NCBI RefSeq assembly: GCF_000015565.1
Contig: NC_008786.1
Coordinates: 3,584,501 to 3,648,500, forward strand
From: Verminephrobacter eiseniae EF01-2
GTDB lineage: Bacteria; Pseudomonadota; Gammaproteobacteria; Burkholderiales; Burkholderiaceae_C
Length of the DNA stretch: 64,000 nt
Direction of reading: 5' to 3'
In this document: positions 49,283 through 58,136 of the stretch, in pieces
Numbering within the stretch: the first letter of the stretch is position 1
Layout of the letters: each line of letters begins with the position of its first letter
The notes under the pieces: generated by a model
The model's database searches: none
Seen by the model: the letters and a program-made list of their open reading frames with translations, nothing else
Told to the model about the DNA's origin: nothing
Made by a program: the position numbers and the translations under genes

Positions 49283-50164
49283 TCACCCTTTACCCGCTCC
49301 AGTGGGTTGGGTTTTCCCGAGCAACCAAGCGAGCGCTTCTTCGATCGTGGGCTCTGTCTGGGGTGGCGCTTGGGTTTCCAGTTTCGCAATCGTTTTGGCG
49401 AAGCGTTCTTCGACGCCGGGCAGAACGACCGATGGAATGCCGTGTTTGGCCAACTCGGCGGCGGCATCATGAACCTCATGCGCGCGGCGGCGGGCATGGA
49501 TGACGTGTGTGCGCACGAGCATGTCGATGAACGTGCGCAGCGGTGTTTCGTCGATGTCGCGCAACTGCGTGTAGAGTTTTTCGCGCACACCTTGGGCCTC
49601 GGCCGCCATCAGTAGTTCAACGCCAAGCGCCTCCATGCCCTTGGTGAAGACGCTTCGCAAAATCTTCAGCGCGATGGCATCACCTGCAGCGCCACCATGG
49701 ATTGCGCGGGCATTGCCGCCTGCCCTGGTCAGTAGCTCGGCAAATTCTGCGGCGCTTGCGCCAGACGCCAGAAGCGGCGTTTTTTCGAGACTCAACGAAA
49801 TTGCACCCATGATGGCCACATCGATGTAACGAATCGATCGAGCCGCTGCCAGCTTGGCGGCGCTGCGTTTGGTGTCGGGGCTGGCCGTGGTCAAGTCGCA
49901 CAGAGCGGCTCCCGGGTGTGCGTGGGCCAGGCACTGTTCTGCAACGCCGAGCGCATGTGCGCCTGTGACGCAAGAAAGCATCCAGTCGCATTCCCGCAGC
50001 CAGTCTCCGACGGAGGTTTGTATGGGCAGTTCCCAAGTCGCGGCCAACGCGCTGGCGACCGGGGCAGGGCGGGTGTCACACAGGCGCAACTGAAAACCAG
50101 CGATGTGCAGGGCCTTGGCATAACAGCGGCCAACCTCACCGAGGCCGATGACTGCAATTTTCAT
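49283..50164 (-). CDS. NAD(P)-binding dehydrogenase, 6PGDH / beta-hydroxyacid-like (DUF1932 type)
   Basis: 293 aa. N-terminal Rossmann motif MKIAVIGLGEVGRCYAKAL, then CDLTTASPDTKR and YIDVAIMGAISLSLEKTPLLASG, where beta-hydroxyacid dehydrogenases have the substrate-binding loop. GGAAGDAIALKILRSVFTKGMEAL holds the catalytic Lys. The all-helical C-terminal domain resembles DUF1932 proteins. Last gene of the leftward catabolic operon, 19 bp after the Bug gene. Substrate unknown. Confidence 0.75.
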   Translation of the reverse strand: MKIAVIGLGEVGRCYAKALHIAGFQLRLCDTRPAPVASALAATWELPIQTSVGDWLRECDWMLSCVTGAHALGVAEQCLAHAHPGAALCDLTTASPDTKRSAAKLAAARSIRYIDVAIMGAISLSLEKTPLLASGASAAEFAELLTRAGGNARAIHGGAAGDAIALKILRSVFTKGMEALGVELLMAAEAQGVREKLYTQLRDIDETPLRTFIDMLVRTHVIHARRRAHEVHDAAAELAKHGIPSVVLPGVEERFAKTIAKLETQAPPQTEPTIEEALAWLLGKTQPTGAGKG

Positions 50165-50183
50165 GATTTCTCCAAGCGGCGAT

Positions 50184-51167
50184 TCAGTTTGCCTTGAGTC
50201 CCAATTCCTTGACGATGGCACCCAGGCGTTTTGTGTCGTCGAGCAAGGTTTCCTCGAAAGCAGCGCTGGAGCCGCCGAGGAGGGTGGCTCCATCGGCTTC
50301 GAAGGCGGCTTTGACTTTTGGGTCGTTCAGTGCCGCATTGATTTCGGTGTTCAGCCGCGCCACGATGGCTGCGGGCGTTTTCGCGGGCGCCAGTAAGCCG
50401 AACCAGCTCACGGTCTCAAAGCCCGGAAATCCCAATTCCGCTACCGTGGGAACGTCCGGGAGCACTGGCAAACGCTTTGCCGAAGTGACTGCCAGGCCGC
50501 GGACTTGCTCCCCTTCGATAGGGCCGCGCAGTGTCGCGCTCGTGCCGATCCAGAACGAGAGGCGGCCACCGAGCAGATCGGGCATGCCCTGTGCGATGCC
50601 CCGGTAGGGGATGACATTCAGTTGAACTCCGGCGCGCTGCTGCAACTGCTCGATCGCCAGACGTGAGTTGGCGCTCGGAAAACCGATGGATATCGATGTC
50701 GGCGCAGCCTTGGCTGATGCCAGAGCCTGCGCCATCGTCAGCGGGCCGCCGTTCGCATTCACCGCGAAGACAAAGGGGTACGAAGCGAGCAGGGCGACGG
50801 GGGCGAAATCCTTGGTGCCGTCATAGGGCAGGTGCTCGAACAACGCCGGGTTCAGCGCCAGATGGTCCATCAGCGTGAGCCCCAGCGTGTAGCCGTCGGC
50901 AGGTGCTTTCGCCAAAGCGTCGAGTGCGATGATGCCGTTGGCGCCGCCACGGTTTTCCACCACGAAGGCCGTCTTCATGGTTTGTGTGAGCTTCCGGATG
51001 AGTGTGCGGGCCACCCGGTCTGCACCGCCTCCCGGTGGAAACGGGACGATCAGCCGGATGGATTTTTCTGGGTAGGCTGCCTGTGCCGAAGCGGCAGGCA
51101 TGATCACGCAGCCCACGACCGCAGTTGCCAGGGTGAGGGCGGTACGCCGAAAGAATTTCTTGATCAT
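50184..51167 (-). CDS. Bug-family substrate-binding protein (TctC)
   Basis: 327 aa. Signal peptide MIKKFFRRTALTLATAVVGCVIMPAASAQAA, then YPEKSIRLIVPFPPGGGADRVARTL, LPYDGTKDFAPVALLASYPFV and VIPYRGIAQGMPDLLGGRLSFWIG, the standard Bug motifs. It is only distantly similar to the Bug protein at 25696. Probably brings in the acid activated by the neighbouring CoA ligase. 11 bp after the ligase gene. Confidence 0.9.
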   Translation of the reverse strand: MIKKFFRRTALTLATAVVGCVIMPAASAQAAYPEKSIRLIVPFPPGGGADRVARTLIRKLTQTMKTAFVVENRGGANGIIALDALAKAPADGYTLGLTLMDHLALNPALFEHLPYDGTKDFAPVALLASYPFVFAVNANGGPLTMAQALASAKAAPTSISIGFPSANSRLAIEQLQQRAGVQLNVIPYRGIAQGMPDLLGGRLSFWIGTSATLRGPIEGEQVRGLAVTSAKRLPVLPDVPTVAELGFPGFETVSWFGLLAPAKTPAAIVARLNTEINAALNDPKVKAAFEADGATLLGGSSAAFEETLLDDTKRLGAIVKELGLKAN

Positions 51168-51178
51168 GGTGTGCCTTC

Positions 51179-52660
51179 TTACAGCTTGGTGACCACCAGG
51201 CGCGGCTGCTTATCGAGCAGGCGCCGCTGAACCTTTCCGATGCCCGGGTCGCGCGGGAGTTGCGCGATGCGGATCAATGCGCATGGGTGCATATATTTGG
51301 GCAGATCAGCGAGCACCGAGCACACCTGTGCGTGTTCGACATCGGTGGCTGTCGTGTAGAGCACAACCTCGTGCCCCTTCGACGCGGAATCGACACGCCA
51401 CAGTGCGAACTCGCCGAGCGACTTTGCTTGCCTGAGCCGGCTTTCGACGAAATCGATCGGAACGTATTCACCATTGATGCGGATGGATTCGCTGATGCGC
51501 TCGACGAAGACCAGCCGGCCGTACTCATCCAGGCGGCCGCGGTCGCCCGTGTGAAACCAGCCATCGACATCGGTCTGGGGCTCGATGCGCCCCCCTCTGG
51601 CATAGCCGGAAAACAGTGACAGTGGGTGTTTGCCGCGCACCCGGATCTCGCCGTCCTGTGCGATCTTGTGTTCGACGTCATGGCGTGCGCGGCCAGCGAG
51701 GTGGCAGGCGCCTTCGACAGGCATGTCGTCATCGTCGGGGCGCAGGAGCCAGGTGTGGCACAGGCCGCCAGCCTCGGTGGACCCGTAGGCGCCCACGCCA
51801 ATCGGCACGTTGAACTGGCGCAGGAAAGCCCGGTCGCACAGAAAGCCGATCCGCACTTGGTGGCCTTCGGCCTCCTGCGCGGTGGTTTTGACTTTGAGCA
51901 GGTTGGCGGGTGGCGCGTGTAGAACGAGAGCTGTCACGCCATGGTTCTTGATGTCGGACCAGAAGTCCGCTGCCGAGAACTTCTCGCTCGAAAGCAGTGC
52001 GGCATGCGCCGTGAGCGCACCGAGAACGCCGTACCCCATGGGATTGATGTGGAACAAAGGCAGGGGCGGGCATACGGTGTCTTGTGGCGATAGCGCCAAG
52101 GTATCGGCGAAAAAGCGGCCCAGGCGCAGGAAGTAACCGTGGCTCAACGCACAGAACTTCGGCCGGCCCGTGGTACCCGAGGTGTGGATGTAGGCCGAGA
52201 TTTCATGCGGCTCGCAATCCAGCCCGGTACCAGACGCTGCACCTTGGTGTCCGCCGGTGCGCAGAACCTCGATGGTGCTGTCCCAGGCGGACTGCATGTC
52301 CACCTGGGTTTCGTTGCGCTGCGCAAGCGTTCCGGGATCGCGCCCGACCCAGAGGATGCCGTGCGGCGCGAGGTTGTCGAGCATGGTGCCGAGCAGTTCA
52401 TCGGGATAGGCGGGATCGATGAGCGCCGCTTGCAGTCCAGCGAACTGGGTGGCCATCCAGGTGACCAGATAAGCTCCGCTGTTATGACCGATGACGGCGA
52501 CGACGTCGCCACGCACGAGACCGGTGTCGGACAGGCGGGCTGCGACAGCGCGGGCGCGTTCGACGACGCGCTCCAGCCGATCCTGCTGGCGGAAGGTGCC
52601 GAACGCGGTGTGGGCAACGGCTGCGGCGGCCGAGGTGATGAGTTGCGCGACATTGTTCAC
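51179..52660 (-). CDS. AMP-forming acyl-CoA synthetase / ligase
   Basis: 493 aa, starting with GTG in a GTGA overlap with the acyl-CoA dehydrogenase stop. P-loop IHTSGTTGRPKFCALSHGY, A5-like YGSTEAGGLCH, DGWFHTGDRGRLDEYGRLVFVERISESIRINGEYV, and C-terminal GIGKVQRRLLDK containing the expected catalytic Lys. Activates a carboxylic acid, identity unknown. A reading frame extending upstream into the dehydrogenase gene is spurious. Confidence 0.9.
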   Translation of the reverse strand: MNNVAQLITSAAAAVAHTAFGTFRQQDRLERVVERARAVAARLSDTGLVRGDVVAVIGHNSGAYLVTWMATQFAGLQAALIDPAYPDELLGTMLDNLAPHGILWVGRDPGTLAQRNETQVDMQSAWDSTIEVLRTGGHQGAASGTGLDCEPHEISAYIHTSGTTGRPKFCALSHGYFLRLGRFFADTLALSPQDTVCPPLPLFHINPMGYGVLGALTAHAALLSSEKFSAADFWSDIKNHGVTALVLHAPPANLLKVKTTAQEAEGHQVRIGFLCDRAFLRQFNVPIGVGAYGSTEAGGLCHTWLLRPDDDDMPVEGACHLAGRARHDVEHKIAQDGEIRVRGKHPLSLFSGYARGGRIEPQTDVDGWFHTGDRGRLDEYGRLVFVERISESIRINGEYVPIDFVESRLRQAKSLGEFALWRVDSASKGHEVVLYTTATDVEHAQVCSVLADLPKYMHPCALIRIAQLPRDPGIGKVQRRLLDKQPRLVVTKL

Positions 52661-53799
52661 TTGAGTCCCCTGAGTTTTTCGTCCTTGAGGATCTGGTGCG
52701 CGATGTAGTTGCGCAGGATTTCCACCGATCCGCCGGCGATCCGCAGCGTCTTCACTTCGTACAGCAATTGGCCCCAGGGCTTGTCGCGGTACAGGCCGTA
52801 GCCACCCGTCAGCGCGAAGCAGTCGTTGGTGGTTTTCTCGGCAGCCTCGACGGCCAGCTTCTTCGCCAGGCTGGTGGCCATGGAGAACTCCTGGCCCTGT
52901 TTGACGAGGTTGGCTGCGTGGTCGCGGGCCAGCGAGGCCCCATACAGCGCGCTGTAGCAGTCGGCCAGGGTCCACTGGATACCCTGGAAGTCGGTGACCT
53001 TGTGGTGCCCCACGTCACGTTGCTTGGCGTAGTCGGTGGCTTCGGCCAGCGCGCGGGTGGCAAAGCCGATCAGCTCCGATGCATTGCCCAGGCGGCTGAC
53101 GTTGAACGTGGACAGGAAGGTCTTCATGCCTTCGCCGGGTGCTCCCAGCAGCGCCGCATCGGGCACGCGGACATCTTCGAAGATCATGTCGGCGGTCGGC
53201 AGGAAGCGGTAACCCAGCGGTTCGCTGTGGCGGCGCGTGAGGCCAGGCAGGTCCGTGTCCACGAGGAAGGAGGTGAGCCCCGCGTCGGTCATTGCATAGA
53301 CCAGTGTGACGTGGCTCTCTGCGCCGAGGTTGATGTGGATCTTTTTGCCGTTGATGATCCAGTCACCGCCCTTTCGCACGGCGGTGGTGGAGAGTTTCTT
53401 CAGCGAAGAGCCTGCGCCCGGCTCTGAAATGGATTCCGAGAACACCAGCGAGCCTTCCACCATGCCGGGCAAGTACTTCTTCTTTTGCGTTGGCGTACCC
53501 CAGTCGTTCATCCAGCGCATGCCCTGGATCTGCACCTGGCTCGATACCAAGCCGTAGCGGCACATGGCCTCGGTGGTGAAGCAGTACTCCGGGGCGTCAC
53601 CTCCCTGTCCACCCCATTGCGCGGGTGTGATCACGCCGAGCAGCCCGCGAGCTCCCATGCGCCGGTAGGTTTCGGCGGGGAAGCGGCCGATGCGTTCGCA
53701 CTCGTCGAGCTCCTCGCGGCACTCGGCGACCAGTTCCTTCACGGTGACAAGGGCCAAGTCCGCCCACTGAGGGTCTTTGAGTTGAAGATTGATGTTCAT
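52657..53799 (-). CDS. Acyl-CoA dehydrogenase
   Basis: FAD enzyme introducing a 2,3 double bond in an acyl-CoA. 380 aa. VFSESISEPGAGSSLKKL (substrate/FAD loop), DWIINGKKIHINLG, EGMKTFLSTFNVSRLGNASELIGFATRALAEATDYAKQRDV, and C-terminal LYEVKTLRIAGGSVEILRNYIAHQIL (FAD signature). The catalytic Glu position usually sits in the GGSVEILR region of this subgroup. Overlaps the ligase by 4 bp. Confidence 0.92.
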   Translation of the reverse strand: MNINLQLKDPQWADLALVTVKELVAECREELDECERIGRFPAETYRRMGARGLLGVITPAQWGGQGGDAPEYCFTTEAMCRYGLVSSQVQIQGMRWMNDWGTPTQKKKYLPGMVEGSLVFSESISEPGAGSSLKKLSTTAVRKGGDWIINGKKIHINLGAESHVTLVYAMTDAGLTSFLVDTDLPGLTRRHSEPLGYRFLPTADMIFEDVRVPDAALLGAPGEGMKTFLSTFNVSRLGNASELIGFATRALAEATDYAKQRDVGHHKVTDFQGIQWTLADCYSALYGASLARDHAANLVKQGQEFSMATSLAKKLAVEAAEKTTNDCFALTGGYGLYRDKPWGQLLYEVKTLRIAGGSVEILRNYIAHQILKDEKLRGLK

Positions 53800-53820
53800 T
53801 GAAATCAGCCGGGAATGGGC

Positions 53821-54693
53821 TTACTTGGCAGCGGGGAAGTCGAACAACCTGGCCGGGTTGTCCACCAGGATGCGTTGCAGCGTGGCCTGGTCGGCATCGA
53901 ACCAATCGGCCAGCATGTTCAGCAGTTCGCCCGCGTCGGGCATGGCCGCGCAGGCCACATGCGGCCAATCGCTGCCCCAGACCATGCGATCCGGGGCTTC
54001 TTGCACCAGCATGCGGCCGCGCTCGGCCAATCGGGCATCGCTGGGCTGGTCGGCCAAGCGATAGGCGCCAGAAAGCTTGACCCAGGTATCCCGATCGGCG
54101 AGCAGTGCACGCAGGGCGCGTACAGGAGCGGCGTCCGGACCAATGTCTGCGCGAAGGCTGGCCATGTGGTCAATGACCAGTCGGCAAGGTAGCGCTTGCA
54201 ATGCGGGCCGGAGGTCCGGCAGCAGATGGCCGTCCACCAGAATCTCGGCATGCCAGTCCAGTGCGGCAAGACGGGATGCCAGTTCGGTCATCGCCTGGAG
54301 GCCGCCGCCACCGCCAAGCATGACGTTGAAACGCACCCCGCGAATGCCCTGCCCATGCAGCGCCTGAAGGGTGCTGTCGGCAATGGACGGATTTACTGCT
54401 GCCACGCCGCGCAGCCGTTGCGGTGCTTGCGCGATGGCTTCGAGCACGACCGTGTTGTCCGTACCGAAGATGCTCGGTTGCACGACGACACCGTGTTCCA
54501 GCCCCAAAGCATTCAGCATGGCCATATGAACCGGGGAGGGTGCCAGCGCGGGGATGTAGCTGGCCTCTGGTACCAACTTCCATCCGCTTTCGGGAATGAC
54601 GTGGGTGTGCGAGTCGCATGCACCGCGTGGCACGGCAAAGCGCGGTTTCTGGTATTCGGATGGGGGCGGCAGGCTGGCTGCTGTGTTCAGCAC
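53821..54693 (-). CDS. Amidohydrolase-2 family hydrolase (PDC-lactonase-like)
   Basis: 290 aa from GTG at 54693, with AAGGAG 6 bp upstream. CDSHTHVIPE (metal-binding H-x-H), VVQPSIFGTDN, GVRFNVMLGGGG, EILVDGHLLP, LVIDHMA, VKLSGAYRL, and MVWGSDWPHV (metal Asp). The pattern fits the 2-pyrone-4,6-dicarboxylate lactonase / LigI group of COG3618. A lactone or cyclic substrate is likely but unproven. First gene of the leftward operon. Confidence 0.85.
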   Translation of the reverse strand: MLNTAASLPPPSEYQKPRFAVPRGACDSHTHVIPESGWKLVPEASYIPALAPSPVHMAMLNALGLEHGVVVQPSIFGTDNTVVLEAIAQAPQRLRGVAAVNPSIADSTLQALHGQGIRGVRFNVMLGGGGGLQAMTELASRLAALDWHAEILVDGHLLPDLRPALQALPCRLVIDHMASLRADIGPDAAPVRALRALLADRDTWVKLSGAYRLADQPSDARLAERGRMLVQEAPDRMVWGSDWPHVACAAMPDAGELLNMLADWFDADQATLQRILVDNPARLFDFPAAK

Positions 54694-55083
54694 TGATATC
54701 TCCTTGGGGTGATGAGATTCACGAAGCAGGACGAGACGCTCACTGTTTCAGAGAGGGCTTTCCTTTGTGAATGCGCTTTTCTGCGGGCTTGACTTCGTTG
54801 GACACCAGCGTGCTGAACGCTTGCCTTTCTTTGCCTGGTGGTGGAACGCCTCATTCTGTCCAGTGCATCTCGAGTACGCTTGTCTGAATCGACATGCGCG
54901 ATATGCATGGCACCAATACCTAAGGTTTTTACCTACAGGACTTACGCAAAGCCCGGCTAAAACACGACAGGTAGTCTGCTGAACCACATCCAGCACACTG
55001 CCCGTAGTGTTTTAGTGTTTCTGCGTAAGTCCTGACCCATCAGAATACGGCGCACTACAACTTCGTGTCGACGTACCGGAGGC
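54694..55083. other. Divergent regulatory region with an inverted-repeat element
   Basis: 390 bp between the amidohydrolase operon and the LysR gene. It should hold the operator of the LysR protein; no perfect T-N11-A palindrome was evident. It is visibly richer in A+T than its neighbours. The part next to lysR contains the 99-bp inverted-repeat element listed separately (54936-55034). Confidence 0.5.
54936..55034. mobile_element. 99-bp inverted-repeat element, unrelated to the CTRG family
   Basis: Outer ends CAGGACTTACGCA (54936-54948) and TGCGTAAGTCCTG (55022-55034) are perfect 13-bp inverted repeats. Inner CTAAAACAC and GTGTTTTAG form a second pair. No clear target duplication. The ends resemble those of some IS-derived MITEs, from memory. 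It lies about 50 bp before the LysR start, so may carry or disturb the divergent promoters. Confidence 0.7.
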
Positions 55084-56004
55084 ATGGGCATGGGCTTGCG
55101 ACAGATCGATCTGAATTTGCTGGTGACCTTCCAGGCGCTCGTGGAGGAGCGCAACGTTTCGCGTGCAGCCGAGCGGCTTGCGCTATCGCAGTCGGCGGTG
55201 AGCCATGCGCTGAAGCGCTTGCGCAACACATTTCAGGACGAATTGCTTGTGCGCGGCCCCCGTGGCATGGAGCCCACGCCGCGTGCCGTGACGCTGGCGA
55301 TTGCGGTCAAGTCTGGCTTGGCGACCATCGAAACGGCTGTGGATGAAAAGCGCAGCTTCGATCCGGCAACCTGCCATTCGACCTATTACCTCAGCGTGAC
55401 CGAATATGTTCGGCCATTCATCATGGCGCATATGTGCGCATATGTGCGCGAGGCTGCGCCTCATGTACGCCTGGTCTTCGAATCGCCGGACGAACACCAG
55501 GTCGGTAGCGCCGTTGCATACGAAGGGCTTCAGATTCGCTTGGCCGACCTTCCTGTGAATGGCCCGATGGAGTCGATGCGCCTGTTCGACGATACGTTCG
55601 CAGTTGCCATGCGGCGTGAGCACCCTTTTGCAGAGCAGGAGTTGACGCTGGAAAAATACCTCCAACTCGCCCACATCAAGGTCACAGGCGTGGGCAGCAG
55701 TGCGATCGATCGAGCGCTCACGGCCAGAAGCCTGGTGCGTGATGTGGTCGTAAAAATGCCGAATTGGCTGGAAGCGCTCGAAGTGGTGGAGTGCACTGAT
55801 TTGGTCGTCGCCATGCCCAACCACTGGACACGGTTGGGTCGCTTACCGCGTTGCTGCATTACACGACCGTTGCCTCTTGCGCTGCAGATGCCCATCGATG
55901 CCGCTTGGCATCCGCGCAATTCGAGCGATCCGGCGCATGTTTGGTTGCGTGAGACAGTGCGCCAGGCTTTTGCTGCCAGGCACGATCGACACACCGCGTC
56001 TTGA
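55084..56004 (+). CDS. LysR-family transcriptional regulator
   Basis: 306 aa. N-terminal winged HTH LRQIDLNLLVTFQALVEERNVSRAAERLALSQSAVSHALKRLR, then an effector domain (about 95-295). Divergent from the catabolic operon, therefore its likely activator. Two starts are possible (55084 and 55090). Converges with yceD, 76 bp apart. The effector is unknown. Confidence 0.93.
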   Translation: MGMGLRQIDLNLLVTFQALVEERNVSRAAERLALSQSAVSHALKRLRNTFQDELLVRGPRGMEPTPRAVTLAIAVKSGLATIETAVDEKRSFDPATCHSTYYLSVTEYVRPFIMAHMCAYVREAAPHVRLVFESPDEHQVGSAVAYEGLQIRLADLPVNGPMESMRLFDDTFAVAMRREHPFAEQELTLEKYLQLAHIKVTGVGSSAIDRALTARSLVRDVVVKMPNWLEALEVVECTDLVVAMPNHWTRLGRLPRCCITRPLPLALQMPIDAAWHPRNSSDPAHVWLRETVRQAFAARHDRHTAS

Positions 56005-56080
56005 ACGGCCAAGTGGTCCGTCGCAAGCCGCCAGGGCGACAGCGGCATCAGGGAGGCAAGTCGTGTGTGATGGCGTGGTT

Positions 56081-56635
56081 TCAACCATCGCCCTTGCCGA
56101 CTTTGCGCAGACTGGCCAGCGCGGCAAAGGGGTTGGGCTTGTCGGCATTGGCTTGCTCGAAGTCGTCGTCTTGGCAAACCAGTGGCACGGCGCTGGGGCA
56201 TTCGTCGTGTTTGGGCACGACGGGCAAGGCCATCAGCAATTCATCTTCCATCAGGGTGTGCAGATTGAACTCGCGGCTCAGGGCCAGCAGGTCTTGCGCG
56301 CTCTGGCCATCGAGCGCATCGGCGGTGGCTTCGTCGGCAACGAAGCGGAACTCGCGCTCGACCGATAGCGGCATGTCCACCGGGCCCAGGCAGCGCTGGC
56401 ATTCCATCGGGAGACTGGCCCGCACCTTGATGCCAAGCCAGGCCTGGCCTATGCCGTCCGATGCCATGCGCCACTGGCCCTCGGCGCTCCAGTCCACCTG
56501 CAGATCCGGGTGCAGCCCTTTGGCCTCTTGGGCCAGGCGTTCGTATTTCAACAGCGAGTCATGGCCCGAGAGCCGGCCTCCCGCCTGTGCGAAGGCTTTC
56601 ACGTCCAAGCGCTGGGGGGAGAATTCCTTGGTCAT
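56081..56635 (-). CDS. yceD: YceD / DUF177 protein
   Basis: 184 aa. MTKEFSPQRLDVKAFAQAGG; the hallmark MECQRCLGPVDMPLSVEREFRFV and C-terminal NPFAALASLRKVGK identify DUF177, linked to large-subunit/23S rRNA metabolism in several bacteria. It is normally the gene just before rpmF; here 11.4 kb separates them, so it ends as a one-gene transcript. Divergent from maf by 26 bp. Confidence 0.93.
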   Translation of the reverse strand: MTKEFSPQRLDVKAFAQAGGRLSGHDSLLKYERLAQEAKGLHPDLQVDWSAEGQWRMASDGIGQAWLGIKVRASLPMECQRCLGPVDMPLSVEREFRFVADEATADALDGQSAQDLLALSREFNLHTLMEDELLMALPVVPKHDECPSAVPLVCQDDDFEQANADKPNPFAALASLRKVGKGDG

Positions 56636-56661
56636 GGCAGCCAGTGTAAGAGAATCGGCGC

Positions 56662-57261
56662 ATGCATCGATCCCCTGCCTTGCAACGCCCTGTGGTTTTG
56701 GGCTCCACGTCGCGCTATCGGCGCGAGTTGCTCCAGCGCTTGAACCTGCGCTTTCAGGTCGCCGCCCCGGCGGTGGACGAGACCCCGCAGCCCGGCGAGG
56801 CCCCGCGCGCGCTGGCCCTGCGCCTGGCCCTGGCCAAGGCCCGCGCGGTCGCGCAGCAGCATCCCGAGGCGCTGGTGATCGGCGCCGATCAGGTCGCGGA
56901 CCTGGCCGGCGCTCCGCTGGGCAAGCCGGGCCAGCATCAACGCGCGGTGCAACAACTGCGCCAGATGCGCGGCCAGGCCGTGGCGTTTCAGACGGCGGTG
57001 GCCGTGGTGTGCGCGGCCACCGGTTTCGAGCAGTTGGACCTGGCCTGCGTGCAGGTGCAGTTTCGGGCGTTGTCCGACGCCGAGATCGAGCGCTACCTGC
57101 GCGCCGAGCAGCCCTACGATTGCGCCGGCAGTGCCAAGAGCGAGGGCCTGGGCATCGCGCTGCTCGACGCTATCCACAGCGATGACCCGACCGCGCTCAT
57201 GGGCCTGCCGCTGATCCGCACCTGCCGCATGTTGCGCGCCGCCGGGCTGACGTTGCCATGA
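56662..57261 (+). CDS. Maf-type nucleotide pyrophosphatase (YceF-like)
   Basis: 199 aa. VVLGSTSRYRRELLQRLNLRF and AVDETPQPGEAP at the start; VIGADQVADLAG (catalytic Asp region), GKPGQHQRAVQQLRQMRGQAV, and YDCAGSAKSEGLG. The neighbour yceD points to the YceF (7-methyl-GTP) subgroup. It overlaps the next gene as ATGA. Confidence 0.92.
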   Translation: MHRSPALQRPVVLGSTSRYRRELLQRLNLRFQVAAPAVDETPQPGEAPRALALRLALAKARAVAQQHPEALVIGADQVADLAGAPLGKPGQHQRAVQQLRQMRGQAVAFQTAVAVVCAATGFEQLDLACVQVQFRALSDAEIERYLRAEQPYDCAGSAKSEGLGIALLDAIHSDDPTALMGLPLIRTCRMLRAAGLTLP

Positions 57262-58055
57262 GTGCGCCCGACACCTCCCCGGACGCAGGCCCGGGTCGCC
57301 TGTACCTGGTGCCCGCTCCGCTGGACTTTGGCTGCGACAGCCAGGTCCCGTTGCCGGACATCCTGCCGGCCAGCACCTTGCAGACGGCGGCCCGGCTCAG
57401 GCACTGGGTGTGCGAGAACGCCAAGAGCACCCGCGCCTACCTCAAGCGCATCGATGCGCTGCACGGCCTGGCCACGCCACTGCAACAGCAGCAGATCACG
57501 GAACTGCCGCGTGCGGTGCAGAAAAAGGGCGACCACGATGCGCAGGGCGCGGCCCGGCTCGACGCCCCGGCGCTGCTCGCCGCCGCGCTGGCGGGGCAGG
57601 ACATGGGCCTGGTCAGTGAAGCCGGCATGCCCGCCGTCGCCGACCCCGGCTCATCGGTGGTGCGCGCCGCGCACGAGCTTGGCATCCGCGTGCTGCCCCT
57701 GGTCGGCCCGGTCTCGTTGTTGCTGGCGCTGGCGGCCAGCGGACTGAACGGACAAAGCTTTGCTTTCGTCGGCTACCTGCCGCAAGACGGGCAGGAGCGC
57801 ATCCGGCGCATCAAGGAGTTGGAGGGCATCGCCCTGAAGACCGGTCAGACGCAGATCTTCATCGAAACCCCTTACCGCAACAGCGCCCTGTGGCAGGCCC
57901 TGGTACAGCAGTTGCAGGCCCACACGCGGCTGGCGCTGGCCAGCGCGCTGACGCTGCCGCAGGCACAGGTGCGCAGCCAGTTGGTGCGCCAATGGCGCCA
58001 GCAGCCGGTAGCTCCCGATGACCACACTCCGGTCGTTTTCGCGCTGGGGCGCTGA
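57258..58055 (+). CDS. Tetrapyrrole-methylase-fold SAM methyltransferase, RsmI paralogue
   Basis: 265 aa. GRLYLVPAPLDFGCD in place of the TPIGNL of RsmI, VCENAKSTRAYLKRI, GQDMGLVSEAGMPAVADPGSSVVRAAHELGIRVLPLVGP and FVGYLPQDGQER. This is a common betaproteobacterial companion of maf-yceD; it lacks the usual RsmI C-terminal domain. The target is not known to me. Overlaps maf by 4 bp. Confidence 0.82.
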   Translation: MSAPDTSPDAGPGRLYLVPAPLDFGCDSQVPLPDILPASTLQTAARLRHWVCENAKSTRAYLKRIDALHGLATPLQQQQITELPRAVQKKGDHDAQGAARLDAPALLAAALAGQDMGLVSEAGMPAVADPGSSVVRAAHELGIRVLPLVGPVSLLLALAASGLNGQSFAFVGYLPQDGQERIRRIKELEGIALKTGQTQIFIETPYRNSALWQALVQQLQAHTRLALASALTLPQAQVRSQLVRQWRQQPVAPDDHTPVVFALGR

Positions 58056-58136
58056 CCAGCCCCTTTCAGCTTTGGGGTCTGCAGGCCCCGCAGCGCAGGA
58101 TCTACACGCCCCATAAGCTATATTTTTCGCAGCACC

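Larger units (their letters stand above)
44640..56080. other. Accessory segment inserted between rpmF and yceD
   Basis: About 11.4 kb bounded by two normally adjacent genes, rpmF (ends 44624) and yceD (56081-56635). Content: a large lipoprotein gene, its broken tandem copy with a plsX scrap, a five-gene catabolic operon with divergent LysR regulator, and a small inverted-repeat element. No integrase, tRNA or clear direct-repeat boundary is visible. The insertion call rests on the well-known yceD-rpmF-plsX-fabH order; how it arrived is inference. Confidence 0.7.
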
